Made by a program: the position numbers and the translations under genes. A DNA stretch of 64,000 bases from Serratia oryzae (lineage in GTDB: Bacteria; Pseudomonadota; Gammaproteobacteria; Enterobacterales; Enterobacteriaceae), in the NCBI RefSeq assembly GCF_001976145.1, contig NZ_MOXD01000001.1:464435-528434 (forward strand). Reading direction: 5' to 3'. The notes beneath the pieces are model-generated. The model had not been told where the DNA came from, ran no database searches, and saw only the letters and a program-made list of their open reading frames with translations. Positions 31,797-40,731 of the stretch are shown here, piece by piece. Within the stretch, counting starts at the first letter, position 1. Each line of letters starts with the position of its first letter.

Positions 31797-32222
31797 ATGA
31801 GCGAAATTCAAAATCCCTGTATCAGTTGCGGCGCCTGCTGCGGTTATTTTCGAGTATCATTCTATTGGGCTGAAGCGGAAGATGGCGGCGGCACTGTGCC
31901 TTTATCTGTCACTGAACCCCTAACCCCTTTCCTGCGCTGTATGCAGGGCACCAACAGCAAATCTCCACGCTGTAGCGCCCTGCAAGGCGAGATCGGTAAA
32001 ACGGTATCCTGTTCGATCTATCTCAATCGGCCAAGCCCGTGTCGTGAGTTCGCGCAATCTGGGGAAAACGGCGTGCATAATGAAGCCTGCGATCGGGCGC
32101 GTGCTCGTTACCAACTGCCACCCCTGCCGTTTGCTCCGAACAGGTTAATCGCCGAAGAAATAGGCGCTGTGCAACTCACGGGGTGCCACAGCGGCGCGGA
32201 ACAGGGTACAATTACCTACTGA
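31797..32222 (+). CDS. YkgJ-family cysteine-cluster protein
   Basis: 141-residue protein with the zinc/iron-chelating CxCGACC cluster of the YkgJ family: [27 protein letters not shown] at the N-terminus, then [27 protein letters not shown] and NEACDRAR, seven or more conserved cysteines in all. The ATG at 31797 starts the family-typical region; AAGGAG lies upstream with somewhat long spacing. The function of the family is unknown. The next gene yciC starts 32 nt after the stop. Confidence 0.85.
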   Translation: MSEIQNPCISCGACCGYFRVSFYWAEAEDGGGTVPLSVTEPLTPFLRCMQGTNSKSPRCSALQGEIGKTVSCSIYLNRPSPCREFAQSGENGVHNEACDRARARYQLPPLPFAPNRLIAEEIGAVQLTGCHSGAEQGTITY

Positions 32223-32254
32223 TTTGTCTTTGTTCTCGACGCCAAGGAGTCTGC

Positions 32255-33007
32255 ATGCCTATCACGGCCAACACGTTGTACCGTGACAGTTTTAACTTTT
32301 TCCGTAACCAACTGGCCAGTATCCTGTTACTGGCTCTGTTGACCGGGCTCATTTCTGTGCTGCTCAATCAGGCTTTCAGCCCGGATGTTGAGCAGTTGAA
32401 ACTGCTGAGCGCCACGGAAAGTGATTTTACGTCAACCGCCGGTATGGGGATCCAGGAAATCATTCAGCAAATGACACCAGAGCAACAAATGGTGTTGTTA
32501 AAAGTCTCTGCGGCCGCGACGTTTTCTGCTCTGGTGGGTAATGTGCTGCTGGTGGGTGGGATGTTGACACTGATCCGTCTGGTTTCCCAAGGCGTACGCA
32601 CCAGCGCACTGCGGGCTATCGGTACTGCTGCACCGCTGCTGCCGCGTCTGTTGCTGCTGCTGTTTATCTGCACCCTGCTGATCCAGCTTGGCCTGACGCT
32701 GTTCATCGTGCCCGGCGTGATCCTGGCGATCTCATTCTCGCTGGCGCCGGTGATTTCTGTTGCCGACCAGAGAGGCGTGTTTGCTTCAATAAGATTGAGC
32801 TGCAAGCTGGCCTTCGCCAATGCCCGTGTGATTGTTCCTGCCATGATGCTGTGGTTGGCCGCCAAGTTGCTGGTGCTGTTTATGGTCAGCCATCTGTCGG
32901 TTCTGACACCAAACGTCGCCAGCGTGGTCCTGACGGCACTCAGCAACCTGGTTTCTGCCCTGCTGCTGATTTATCTGTCGCGCCTGTATATGTTGCTGCG
33001 CGACTGA
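32255..33007 (+). CDS. yciC: YciC, UPF0259 inner-membrane protein
   Basis: 250-residue membrane protein of unknown function with about six hydrophobic segments. It starts [20 protein letters not shown], as E. coli YciC does, and ends [10 protein letters not shown]. The ATG at 32255 has AAGGAG 7 nt upstream; the extension to 32183 reads through the previous gene and is rejected. In E. coli yciC, yciB and yciA are adjacent; here a SulP transporter gene is inserted between yciC and yciB. Confidence 0.92.
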   Translation: MPITANTLYRDSFNFFRNQLASILLLALLTGLISVLLNQAFSPDVEQLKLLSATESDFTSTAGMGIQEIIQQMTPEQQMVLLKVSAAATFSALVGNVLLVGGMLTLIRLVSQGVRTSALRAIGTAAPLLPRLLLLLFICTLLIQLGLTLFIVPGVILAISFSLAPVISVADQRGVFASIRLSCKLAFANARVIVPAMMLWLAAKLLVLFMVSHLSVLTPNVASVVLTALSNLVSALLLIYLSRLYMLLRD

Positions 33008-33026
33008 TTTATTCACTGGATATGTC

Positions 33027-33053
33027 AAGGGCACGCTTCGGCGTGCCCTTTTT
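33027..33053. terminator. Bidirectional terminator yciC / sulP gene
   Basis: AAGGGCACGC-TTCG-GCGTGCCCTT is a perfect 10-bp stem with an extra-stable TTCG loop followed by TTT, between two convergent genes. Confidence 0.9.
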
Positions 33054-33055
33054 GC

Positions 33056-34747
33056 TTAAGGCTCTGCTTGTTCCTTACTTTGGATCAGCTTCAGGGCCAA
33101 ATAGAGGTCTGGCACCAGAATCAGGTCCTGATCGCGCCCTACGCGGTTGATGCGGAACCAGCGCGTCAGTTCGGTGCGCCGCCCAGCCAGCACCAGCTTC
33201 ACGTTACGCTGTAACAGATCGCGCTTCAATTCATCAATGGCTGCCAATACGCTGATATCTGCATGAGTAAAACTGGCCACCGCGTCAATCACCACCCAGC
33301 GTGGCTGAAATGGCGTGCTGTCTACCAGGTTGAGGATACGCCGCTTGAAATAAGCCACGTTAAAATAGGTCAGCGGTGAATTGAAACGGTACATCATCAC
33401 CCCCGCGACCGCTTTCACGCCATTATTATTCCCCATCGAGTGAATCATGCCTTCGTCGTTCACCCCCAGCAATTGCTCGGTAGGGCGGAAAACGGTACGC
33501 AGAAATTGCATCAACCCAAGCAATACCGCCAGACCGATGCCACTGATCACCCCCACCAGCAGCACACTGATGAACGTGAACACCGCCAGGCGAAACGCCT
33601 GCGCGTTGCGCCGACGCAGGATCCAGATACCCCGGATATCGAGCAGCGACCAGGCGGCATACATCAACACCACGCCCAAGCCCGCTACGGGAATAAACTG
33701 CAGCGGTTCGGTCAGGAACAGCAGCACGATGGCAATCACTACCGCGGCAATGATCGAAACCAGCTGGCTCTTGCCACCGTTGGCATCGTTTACCGCCGTG
33801 CGTGAATCCGCACCGCTGATAGCGAACCCTTGCGACAGTGCAGAAACAATGTTTACCAGCCCCAGCGCGCGGAACTCGGTATCGGCATTCACTTCGTAGC
33901 CATTTTTTGCCGCAAAGCTCCGGGCAGTCAGCATCATGCTGACAAAGCTCACCACCGCCAGGTTCAAGGCAGGGATCACCATGTCACGCAGTAACCCTGG
34001 CTGAAAATCTGGCCACTGAACGATGGGCAGCGTGCCGCTGAAACCGCCAACGGTAATAATGCCGTGCTGCTGCAACTCCCCCGCCCAAGTGATAAAGGTC
34101 GCCAACATGATGGCAAACAGCGGAGCTGGCCAGTTTGGCCGCAGTTTTTTAACGCTGAACAACACGAACAGCGTTAGCAGAGAAACGCCGATGGTCAGCC
34201 CATCGCTGCGCAATAAGTTACCGGGTAACGCATAAATCCGCTCGATCAGTTGCGCAGGATGGGTGCTGAAACCAGCAACTTTACCAATTTGATCAACAAC
34301 AATAGTCACCGCCACGCCGTTCAGTAATCCGCTGAGAATGGGCCGGGATAACAAATCGGCCAGAGCCCCGAAACGTAAGCGGCTGGCAAGCACGCACCAC
34401 CCTCCCATCATGGCGGTCATCATGATGGTTAGCTGCCAGTGCAACTCCTGGTTCCCAGCGGCAAGCGGCGTTACCACGGCGGCGATCACCGCACAGGTGG
34501 CGGCATCCGGGCCCACGATCAACTGGCGCGATGAGCCGAAAATCGCGTAAGCAATCATCGGCAAAATACATGAGTAGAGCCCGACGACCGGGCTGACGCC
34601 CGCCAGTTCGGCATAAGCAATCGCCACCGGCAACGCCACTGCTGCCACCGACAACCCGGCACGGATATCCGGTTTTAACCAACTGCGTTCATACCCTAAC
34701 AAATGTGTCAAACCAGGCGTCAGCGCCTGGAGAGATTTCCACTGCAT
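33056..34747 (-). CDS. SulP-family anion transporter with STAS domain
   Basis: 563-residue SLC26/SulP inner-membrane transporter. The N-terminus has the family PVAIAYAELAGVSPVVGLYSCILP and GSSRQLIVGPDAATC motifs, followed by about 10-12 membrane segments to residue 430. A cytoplasmic STAS domain occupies the last 120 residues (VVIDAVASFTHADISVLAAIDELKR). The substrate (sulfate, bicarbonate, dicarboxylate) cannot be told from sequence. It is clearly diverged from E. coli DauA, so no symbol is given. It breaks the yciC-yciB neighbourhood of E. coli and is probably an insertion. Confidence 0.92.
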   Translation of the reverse strand: MQWKSLQALTPGLTHLLGYERSWLKPDIRAGLSVAAVALPVAIAYAELAGVSPVVGLYSCILPMIAYAIFGSSRQLIVGPDAATCAVIAAVVTPLAAGNQELHWQLTIMMTAMMGGWCVLASRLRFGALADLLSRPILSGLLNGVAVTIVVDQIGKVAGFSTHPAQLIERIYALPGNLLRSDGLTIGVSLLTLFVLFSVKKLRPNWPAPLFAIMLATFITWAGELQQHGIITVGGFSGTLPIVQWPDFQPGLLRDMVIPALNLAVVSFVSMMLTARSFAAKNGYEVNADTEFRALGLVNIVSALSQGFAISGADSRTAVNDANGGKSQLVSIIAAVVIAIVLLFLTEPLQFIPVAGLGVVLMYAAWSLLDIRGIWILRRRNAQAFRLAVFTFISVLLVGVISGIGLAVLLGLMQFLRTVFRPTEQLLGVNDEGMIHSMGNNNGVKAVAGVMMYRFNSPLTYFNVAYFKRRILNLVDSTPFQPRWVVIDAVASFTHADISVLAAIDELKRDLLQRNVKLVLAGRRTELTRWFRINRVGRDQDLILVPDLYLALKLIQSKEQAEP

Positions 34748-34968
34748 AGCTATTTTCCATAGTAAATTATCTGTCTATTATCAGGTTTACTATGCGATGC
34801 ATTGGCCTCGCAAGGCAATAACCCTGCAGAGAATCGTAAGTTTATGCAAATTCCGCCCCAGCCAGCGGAAATCTGTTGGCCAAACACCGATAATCAGCGC
34901 TTTCCTGCAGTACACAGATCCCGCCGAATCCGGTATAGTCGGCCGATAAACTCATGATGGATTGATTT

Positions 34969-35508
34969 ATGAAGCAGTTTCTTGATTTTCTGCCACTTAT
35001 TGTCTTTTTCGCTTTTTATAAGCTCTACGATATCTATGTTGCCTCCGGTGCCTTGATCGCCGCTACCGCCTTGGCCTTGGTCTTTACCTGGTTCAAATAT
35101 CGCAAAATTGAGAAGATGACGCTGATCACCTTCGTGATGGTGGCGGTATTTGGTACGTTGACGCTGGTGTTCCACAACGATCTCTTTATCAAGTGGAAAG
35201 TCACCGTTATTTATACCCTGTTCGCCTTGGCGTTATTGGTTAGCCAACTGATCCTGAAAAAGCCGTTGATCCAGCGCATGCTGGGGAAAGAGCTGACGTT
35301 GCCCGATAAAGTGTGGAGCAACCTCAATCTGGCCTGGGCGCTGTTCTTCCTTGCCTGCGGCCTGGCCAATATCTATGTGGCGTTCTGGCTGCCACAAGAC
35401 GTCTGGGTCAACTTCAAGGTCTTCGGCCTAACCGCGCTGACGTTGGTATTTACCTTGTTGAGCGGTATCTACATTTATCGACATATGCCAGCAGAACAAA
35501 AAAAATAG
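34969..35508 (+). CDS. yciB: YciB (IspZ), septation-linked inner-membrane protein
   Basis: 179-residue protein with five hydrophobic segments, starting [23 protein letters not shown] as in E. coli. The IspZ/YciB family is implicated in cell-envelope synthesis and intracellular septation. yciA follows after 71 nt. Confidence 0.95.
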   Translation: MKQFLDFLPLIVFFAFYKLYDIYVASGALIAATALALVFTWFKYRKIEKMTLITFVMVAVFGTLTLVFHNDLFIKWKVTVIYTLFALALLVSQLILKKPLIQRMLGKELTLPDKVWSNLNLAWALFFLACGLANIYVAFWLPQDVWVNFKVFGLTALTLVFTLLSGIYIYRHMPAEQKK

Positions 35509-35579
35509 CCTGTGCTGATGCCCACGCGATTTGTCGTGGGCGCTATTAATGTGATTCCTTTTTGATAAAGCAGACCGTG

Positions 35580-36008
35580 ATGACACAACAACGACCTTTA
35601 CCCAGCGGGGAGCTGGTACTGCGCACGCTGGCTATGCCAGCGGATACTAATGCCAACGGCGATATTTTCGGCGGCTGGCTGATGTCGCAAATGGATATCG
35701 GTGGTGCGATCCTGGCAAAAGAGATTGCCGAAGGGCGCGTAGTGACCGTACGCGTCGACGGGATGACCTTTCTGAAGCCCGTCGCGGTTGGCGATGTGGT
35801 TTGTTGCTATGCCAATTGCATCCGTACCGGCCGCAGTTCCATTACCGTTAACATTGAAGTGTGGGTGAAAAAGGTATCTTCCGCGCCTATCGGCCAGCGC
35901 TATCGCGCCACGGAAGCGGTATTCACCTATGTGGCCGTCGATGCTGAAGGTAACCCGCGAGCACTGCCGGATGGCAAGACGAACTTCCGCACTGGCACCG
36001 AAGAATAA
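35580..36008 (+). CDS. yciA: YciA, acyl-CoA thioesterase
   Basis: Hot-dog fold thioesterase of 142 residues acting on short- to medium-chain acyl-CoA. The family core LRTLAMPADTNANGDIFGGWLMSQMD contains the catalytic Asn-Asp region, and GMTFLKPVAVGDVVCCYA follows. The ATG at 35580 is chosen; the frame opens upstream at a TTG (35562) without support. The ribosome binding site is weak. Followed by a strong terminator and convergent tonB. Confidence 0.94.
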   Translation: MTQQRPLPSGELVLRTLAMPADTNANGDIFGGWLMSQMDIGGAILAKEIAEGRVVTVRVDGMTFLKPVAVGDVVCCYANCIRTGRSSITVNIEVWVKKVSSAPIGQRYRATEAVFTYVAVDAEGNPRALPDGKTNFRTGTEE

Positions 36009-36024
36009 CTATCACAAAATGCAC

Positions 36025-36058
36025 AAGGGCTGCCAGATACCTCAGGCAGCCCTTTTTT
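36025..36058. terminator. Bidirectional terminator yciA / tonB
   Basis: AAGGGCTGCC (36025-36034) pairs with GGCAGCCCTT (36045-36054) and runs into TTTT. It stands 16 nt after the yciA stop and the same distance from the tonB stop. Confidence 0.9.
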
Positions 36059-36073
36059 AATGCTCAAACAGCA

Positions 36074-36805
36074 TCAGTTCAAATCGGTTGAACCATCAAT
36101 TTTAAAAATAAAGTTTTTCGTCAGATTCTGTGCCGCTTTAGGTTCATAACGCCATTTACGCATCGCCTGTTTCGCTTCACGCTCGAACATGTTACGCGGC
36201 TCTGCCGACAGGATACGGATATTCGTCACGCGCCCATCGCTGTCGATGTCAAACTGTACTTTTACCTTACCTTCAATTTGCAGCGCCAATGCCCGCGCGG
36301 GATAGATCGGTTTAGTCAGACTCAACGCCTTTGGCCCCAATTCCCGTGAACTCCCTGGAGCGGGCGCGGCAGGTGTCTGTTTGATCGGCGCGTTGTCGAG
36401 CGATTTAGCCAGTGAATCACTCTCAAAAGGCGAAGGCTCACGCGGTTCTGCTTTCCTTACTTCACGCTTCACCTGCTTTTCAACCTTTGGTTTGGGCTTC
36501 GGTTTCGGTTTTTCAGGCACCGGTTTCGGGATCGCGACCGGCACTGGCAGTGGCTCAGGGAGCGGTTCCGGCTCGGGTTCTGCCTGTGTTTCCGGCTCTG
36601 CGGCAGCAGGCGGCGGTGGCTCAGCCAGTGCTGCCATATTGACCATCATGACGCTTATGGGAGCATCTTCTTGTTGCTTGGGCAACTCCATCACTTCTTT
36701 TACTGAAGCATAAAGCAAGGCAGCCACCAAGGCACTGTGCAAGCCAACGGAGAGAACGATTGGCACGGAAAAACGGCGAATAAGGAACATCTTCTTTAGC
36801 GGCAT
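36074..36805 (-). CDS. tonB: TonB, energy transducer to outer-membrane receptors
   Basis: Couples the ExbBD proton-motive complex to siderophore and B12 receptors. The 243-residue product has an N-terminal membrane anchor ([26 protein letters not shown], with the conserved Ser-His pair), a Pro-Glu/Pro-Lys rich spacer (residues about 60-125, [11 protein letters not shown] then KPKPKPK) and the C-terminal TonB domain with [14 protein letters not shown] and MRKWRYEP. The Fur box directly upstream implies iron repression. Divergent from yciI. Confidence 0.97.
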   Translation of the reverse strand: MPLKKMFLIRRFSVPIVLSVGLHSALVAALLYASVKEVMELPKQQEDAPISVMMVNMAALAEPPPPAAAEPETQAEPEPEPLPEPLPVPVAIPKPVPEKPKPKPKPKVEKQVKREVRKAEPREPSPFESDSLAKSLDNAPIKQTPAAPAPGSSRELGPKALSLTKPIYPARALALQIEGKVKVQFDIDSDGRVTNIRILSAEPRNMFEREAKQAMRKWRYEPKAAQNLTKNFIFKIDGSTDLN

Positions 36806-36841
36806 AATGATTCTATTTCCTCTGGTCCGCTAAGTTTAAAT

Positions 36842-36860
36842 GCAAATGGTAATCATATTC
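36842..36860. promoter_or_regulatory. Fur box of tonB
   Basis: GCAAATGGTAATCATATTC matches 14 of 19 positions of the Fur consensus GATAATGATAATCATTATC, with a perfect TAATCAT core, 37 nt upstream of the tonB ATG. Iron-dependent repression is expected. Confidence 0.8.
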
Positions 36861-37075
36861 AATAACGAAAACCGAACTATCGGTTTAATCATGACCAAAC
36901 CCTGTTAATTAGTAGGGATATTAACCTCTGTTTAGCCTTTATCCTGTGCTTTTTACTTCTATTCCTCATCTTTCTTTTTCAGTGGCACAAAATTATGTGG
37001 ATCGGCGTTCCCTTGCTACCCGTTTTACGCTAATTTGGCATCACCGTTCTATAGTAATGATTTTAAAGGTGAAAC

Positions 37076-37372
37076 ATGCTTTATCTGATCTACGCGCAAG
37101 ACGTCCCCGATTCACTGGAAAAACGCTTGGCCGCTCGCCCGGCACACCTGGCCCGCCTACAGGCGCTGCGTGATCAAGGCAGATTGGTCGTTGCAGGCCC
37201 TAACCCGGCGATCGACAGCAACGATCCCGGCAGAGCCGGTTTTAGCGGGTCTACCGTGATCGCAGAATTCGCCTCTCTGGAAGCTGCAAAAACCTGGGCC
37301 CAGCAAGACCCTTACGTCGCCGCTGGCGTGTATGCGGATGTCACGGTAAAACCCTTCAAGCAGGTATTTTAA
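37076..37372 (+). CDS. yciI: YciI-family protein
   Basis: 98-residue ferredoxin-like alpha/beta protein. It begins [28 protein letters not shown], with the family His in RPAHL and an Asp in the DPY/AGVYADV region near the C-terminus. The family resembles muconolactone isomerases and EthD, but the E. coli role is not established. AAAGGTGAAAC precedes the ATG. Divergent from tonB, as in E. coli. Confidence 0.94.
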   Translation: MLYLIYAQDVPDSLEKRLAARPAHLARLQALRDQGRLVVAGPNPAIDSNDPGRAGFSGSTVIAEFASLEAAKTWAQQDPYVAAGVYADVTVKPFKQVF

Positions 37373-37374
37373 GC

Positions 37375-37405
37375 AAAAAAAAGCCAGCACGGAGTGTGGC
37401 TGGCT
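37375..37405 (-). terminator. Terminator of the TetR gene
   Basis: On the minus strand AGCCAGC and GCTGGCT flank a 10-nt loop and are followed by eight T residues. It lies about 95 nt after the tetR-family stop and abuts the end of yciI. No T tract exists for the opposite direction. Confidence 0.8.
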
Positions 37406-37499
37406 AAGTGGGTTCTTCGAGGGAATTCTTGTTTGTTAAATAGTTATGGATTAAACATACTCCCCGAATGATATGGCCGCCACCTATCGCTGTGATAGG

Positions 37500-38057
37500 T
37501 TAATCATGTTGAACCATTTCGTTGAGAACCCACTTTTGCATATCGGCAAACATATCGTCCCACTCTGATTGTTCAATATCCATAAAGCCAAAAAAGCGCA
37601 GCATAAAGGCCCCTTCAGTTGCCAGAAACGCCAATCGCGCCTTTCTGCCCTGTTCAGTGTTCAGATCCAATCCTGCGATACGGCCGCGATACCATTCTCG
37701 CGTGCTGCCCAGATGCTCCGGCGTTTGTATTAACGTGGCCATTAAGCCCGCCGCTTTGGCGCTGGATGCCTGATCGGAACTGCGTGTGGCCTGCATATGT
37801 GCCTGCACAACGGTAATCGGAGCCGGATCGTTACCCGCAATGCTGTCAAAAACCCGGTCATAAGCTTTGCCCCAGCGTTCAAACATTGCGTCAATCAAAG
37901 CATCCTTATTACCGAAGCAATACTGCACCCCACCTTTAGAAATCCCCATGGCTTTAGCCACCGAATCAATGGTTAACCCGGCGGCACCTTGGGTAGCCAC
38001 AATCTCCTCTGCTGCATCCAGCACTTTGTCACGATCGATGCTTCGTTGACGTCCCAT
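37500..38057 (-). CDS. TetR-family transcriptional repressor
   Basis: 185-residue regulator. The N-terminal TetR helix-turn-helix spans about residues 8-55 (RDKVLDAAEEIVATQGAAGLTIDSVAKAMGISKGGVQYCFGNKDALIDAM); the rest is a ligand domain of the TetR_C33-like type. It is divergent from an MFS exporter 123 nt away, the arrangement of SmvR and SmvA in other enterobacteria, so it most likely represses that exporter. A 12-bp inverted repeat in the shared gap is the candidate operator. Confidence 0.9.
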   Translation of the reverse strand: MGRQRSIDRDKVLDAAEEIVATQGAAGLTIDSVAKAMGISKGGVQYCFGNKDALIDAMFERWGKAYDRVFDSIAGNDPAPITVVQAHMQATRSSDQASSAKAAGLMATLIQTPEHLGSTREWYRGRIAGLDLNTEQGRKARLAFLATEGAFMLRFFGFMDIEQSEWDDMFADMQKWVLNEMVQHD

Positions 38058-38075
38058 TAAGAAATTCTCTTTTCA

Positions 38076-38104
38076 ATACGAACGTATGGATTTTATATTA
38101 TAAT
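38076..38104 (+). promoter_or_regulatory. Candidate TetR operator and exporter promoter
   Basis: ATACG-AA-CGTAT (38076-38087) is a perfect 5-bp inverted repeat with a 2-nt centre. A consensus -10 TATAAT follows at 38099-38104, and the repeat occupies the place of its -35, so a bound repressor would block it. A start near 38111 would leave a leader of about 70 nt before the exporter gene. Confidence 0.5.
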
Positions 38105-38140
38105 CAGTATACCACTGCAGACATTGGGTGGTTACCACAA

Positions 38141-38171
38141 GATGGCGCAGCCGCGCCGTCGGTTTTTTTAG
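38141..38171 (+). terminator. Leader terminator (candidate attenuator) before the MFS exporter, with overlapping 9-codon ORF
   Basis: GATGGCGC-AGCC-GCGCCGTC forms an 8-bp stem (one T-G pair) with a tetraloop, followed by GG and seven T (38163-38169), ending 11 nt before the exporter ATG. This is an intrinsic-terminator layout inside the expected leader. An ORF ATG at 38142 (MAQPRRRFF, stop 38169-38171) lies across it; its ribosome binding site is poor. A small inverted repeat GTGGT-T-ACCAC (38128-38138) precedes it. Confidence 0.5.
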
Positions 38172-38180
38172 GATAAAATT

Positions 38181-39653
38181 ATGCACGCCCAAAACCGCTG
38201 GTTAATCCTGGTAATGATCTCCAGCGCATTATTTCTCATTATTACCGATATGACGGTGCTTTATACCGCTTTGCCGCGTCTGACCCTGGCGCTGGATGCC
38301 ACTGCATCACAAAAACTCTGGATAGTGAACGCCTATCCCTTGGTGGTCGCCGGATTGCTGCCGGGAGCCGGTATGCTAAGCGATCGCCTTGGCCATAAGA
38401 ATATGTTTATCGCCGGGTTACCGGTTTTTGCCCTGGCTTCGCTGTGCGCCGCCTTTTCCCCCAGCGCGCAGTGGCTGATCGCGGCACGCGCATTTCTGGC
38501 CGTCGGGGCTGCCATGATGATGCCCGCCACCTTATCCATTGTGCGCCACGTGTTTACCGATGAGCGTGAACGCGCGCTGGCTATCGGCATCTGGGCAGCA
38601 GTGGCCTCCGGTGCCGCAGCGCTTGGGCCCGTCGTCGGCGGAGCCTTACTGGCCTCTTTTTGGTGGGGAGCAGTATTTCTGATCAACGTGCCGGTAGTGA
38701 TGCTGGTACTGCCCTTGGCATGCTATTTGATCCCACAATGCGGCGGTGATCATAAGCGCCCTTATGATGTGCTGGGTTCGATACAGATCATGCTCGGCCT
38801 GGTAGCGGCTATCTATGCGTTGAAAGAATTGAGTAAGCCCAGCCTTTCGCTGCGCGACTTTGCCCTTGCAGTGACGCTCGGCATCCTGTTTCTGACGCTA
38901 TTTGTGCGCCGCCAGAAGCACGCCCTGCATCCAATGATCGATTTTTCTCTGTTCCGCAACCGTATGTTTGCCAGCGGTGTCGGTGTGGCGATCATGTCGA
39001 TGATCGCACTGGTTGGGGTTGAACTGGTCTTGAGTCAACGCCTGCAACTGGTGCTTGGAATGTCGCCTTTAATGGCCGCGCTGTTTATTCTCCCTATTCC
39101 AGTGGCCTCTGCGCTGGCTGGCCCATTAGCCGGGATGTTAATGCCACGCTATGGTGAGCGCAGTATGTTGATCGGTGGTTTTATCCTCACCGCGCTGGGT
39201 ATTCTTGGCGTCGTTTTCTGGTATCAAGGCAACGTGGTAATGCAGCTTATTTGTCTGTTTATTATCGGCTTTGGTCTTGGCGGCGCCATTACGGCCGCGT
39301 CTACCGCCATCATGCTGAATGCCCCAGAAGAAAAAGCCGGTATGGTGGCCTCTATCGAAGACGTTTCCTGGGAACTGGGTGGCGTGCTGGGCATCACGCT
39401 ATTGGGCGGCTTGATGACGGCGGTCTACAGCCATAGCCTGGCACTGCCAGATAGCCTGCAGGTAGGCGATCTGGCCTATGACAGCATTGATGAAGCGCTG
39501 CGCGTAGCGGGTAATATGAGTGCTGACAGCGCAGCAGAGCTGATCCAACTGGCGCGCTCTGCGTTCGATCGTGCATTTATCGCCGTATTGGTTGCCGCCA
39601 CCCTGCTGGTGAGCCTAGGCGCCGGAGTATTAAAATTCGCCCTGCGTCAATAA
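38181..39653 (+). CDS. MFS multidrug exporter, DHA2 (14-segment) family, SmvA-like
   Basis: 490-residue inner-membrane drug:proton antiporter with about 14 hydrophobic segments. Family marks: the segment-1 acidic motif ITDMTVLYTALP, then LWIVNAYPLVVAGLLPGAGMLSDRLGHKN (motif A-like) and GAAALGPVVGGALL (motif C). Overall layout and gene pairing resemble SmvA, which exports methyl viologen and cationic biocides, but the sequence is clearly diverged, so the substrate is inferred only. AGGAT precedes the ATG. A divergent TetR regulator and a leader hairpin suggest two layers of control. Confidence 0.9.
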   Translation: MHAQNRWLILVMISSALFLIITDMTVLYTALPRLTLALDATASQKLWIVNAYPLVVAGLLPGAGMLSDRLGHKNMFIAGLPVFALASLCAAFSPSAQWLIAARAFLAVGAAMMMPATLSIVRHVFTDERERALAIGIWAAVASGAAALGPVVGGALLASFWWGAVFLINVPVVMLVLPLACYLIPQCGGDHKRPYDVLGSIQIMLGLVAAIYALKELSKPSLSLRDFALAVTLGILFLTLFVRRQKHALHPMIDFSLFRNRMFASGVGVAIMSMIALVGVELVLSQRLQLVLGMSPLMAALFILPIPVASALAGPLAGMLMPRYGERSMLIGGFILTALGILGVVFWYQGNVVMQLICLFIIGFGLGGAITAASTAIMLNAPEEKAGMVASIEDVSWELGGVLGITLLGGLMTAVYSHSLALPDSLQVGDLAYDSIDEALRVAGNMSADSAAELIQLARSAFDRAFIAVLVAATLLVSLGAGVLKFALRQ

Positions 39654-39784
39654 AGGCTCTACTCTACTTTTGTACTATCGGTTTGAGCGATTATAGTGAT
39701 ACTTGCTATCGTCTTTAACCTTGAGATTAATCCAGTTATTGTGTCAACGAGATCATTGGAACCCACAATCAGGAGAAGATTATT

Positions 39785-40276
39785 ATGGCAACGGCAAAGA
39801 AAACAGCAAAAACGCATATTGGCCTGGATACCAAGCAATCAGCAAAACTCTCTGACGCTCTGAATGCATTACTGGCGAACTATCAGGTGCTGTATATGAA
39901 CGTACGCGGTTATCACTGGAATATTTCCGGGCCGCACTTCTTTGAACTGCACGTTAAATTTGAAGAGACTTACAACGATCTGTTGCTCAAAGTCGATGAG
40001 CTGGCGGAACGTATTCTAACCCTGGGTTCACAACCGCGTCATGCTTTCAGTGACTACCTGAAAACCGCAGACATCAAAGAAGATACCAACGTGACCGACG
40101 ACAAAGGCACGCTACGCGGCCTGCTGAATGGTTACGCCATTCTGCTGCAGCAGCAGCGTGAACTGCTGACGCTGGCCGCTGATGCTGGTGATGAAGGCAC
40201 CTCCTCACTGATGAGCGATTACATCAAAGAGCAGGAAAAGCAGGTATGGATGCTGAACGCTTATCTGGGCAAATAA
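39785..40276 (+). CDS. Dps-family ferritin-like protein
   Basis: 163-residue mini-ferritin. The ferroxidase-site signature is present: GYHWNISGPHFFELHVKFEETYNDLLLKVDELAERI, with the H-x-W and the D/E pairs that bind iron between subunits. The Lys/Thr-rich start MATAKKTAKTH could contact DNA. It differs from the E. coli Dps sequence and belongs to another branch, so I give no symbol. Expected role: oxidise iron with peroxide and protect DNA. AGGAG lies upstream of the ATG. A terminator follows. Confidence 0.88.
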   Translation: MATAKKTAKTHIGLDTKQSAKLSDALNALLANYQVLYMNVRGYHWNISGPHFFELHVKFEETYNDLLLKVDELAERILTLGSQPRHAFSDYLKTADIKEDTNVTDDKGTLRGLLNGYAILLQQQRELLTLAADAGDEGTSSLMSDYIKEQEKQVWMLNAYLGK

Positions 40277-40288
40277 TCCTTACCAAAA

Positions 40289-40313
40289 ACAGTCCCAAAG
40301 CGGGACTGTTTTT
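40289..40313 (+). terminator. Terminator of the Dps-like gene
   Basis: AACAGTCCC and GGGACTGTT form a 9-bp stem with an AAGC loop followed by TTT, 12 nt after the stop; it also faces convergent yciY. Confidence 0.85.
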
Positions 40314-40316
40314 GTT

Positions 40317-40493
40317 TCACCATTCATAAGCCATGACAAACAACAATGCGCGGCGGTGCTGATCGTCCAACCGGCGGCGTACGCGAATGATATGTCGGTT
40401 ACTACAGGACTGGCGCTCCAGCCAATGGCGCCTGCGCCGCTGGATCTGCCGCAGCATCCGCCAGCGCCCCACCTCGTTTCTACTGCGTTTCAT
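40317..40493 (-). CDS. yciY: YciY, small basic protein of unknown function
   Basis: 58-residue Arg-rich protein. The start MKRSRNEVGRWRMLRQIQRR matches the start of E. coli YciY closely, and the position next to cls is conserved. I take the ATG at 40493; the frame extends five codons upstream without similarity. Function unknown. Small genes of this kind are often missed. Confidence 0.75.
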   Translation of the reverse strand: MKRSRNEVGRWRMLRQIQRRRRHWLERQSCSNRHIIRVRRRLDDQHRRALLFVMAYEW

Positions 40494-40731
40494 CGTTCTT
40501 TCACCCATCCAATGCCAACCGCGGGCATTATAGCCTTTTCAGACGGCAATCCAAGTCGCCTATCAAATGCTGTTTACACGCATCGGCTTGCAGAAAAGTA
40601 CTCTTTTATTTTCGGCAAGTGCCTTTCATCAATCATTTTTATGTCACTTAAGTGCGGGGAAAAGGTTTCACCTTTACCATTCTGTGCGTACACTCACTGT
40701 TAGGGGTTTCTGAACAGGATTTTTCGTCTTT

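Noticed and set aside
37375..37405. Hairpin after yciI as a yciI terminator
   Set aside because: The T tract exists only on the minus strand, so it belongs to the TetR gene.
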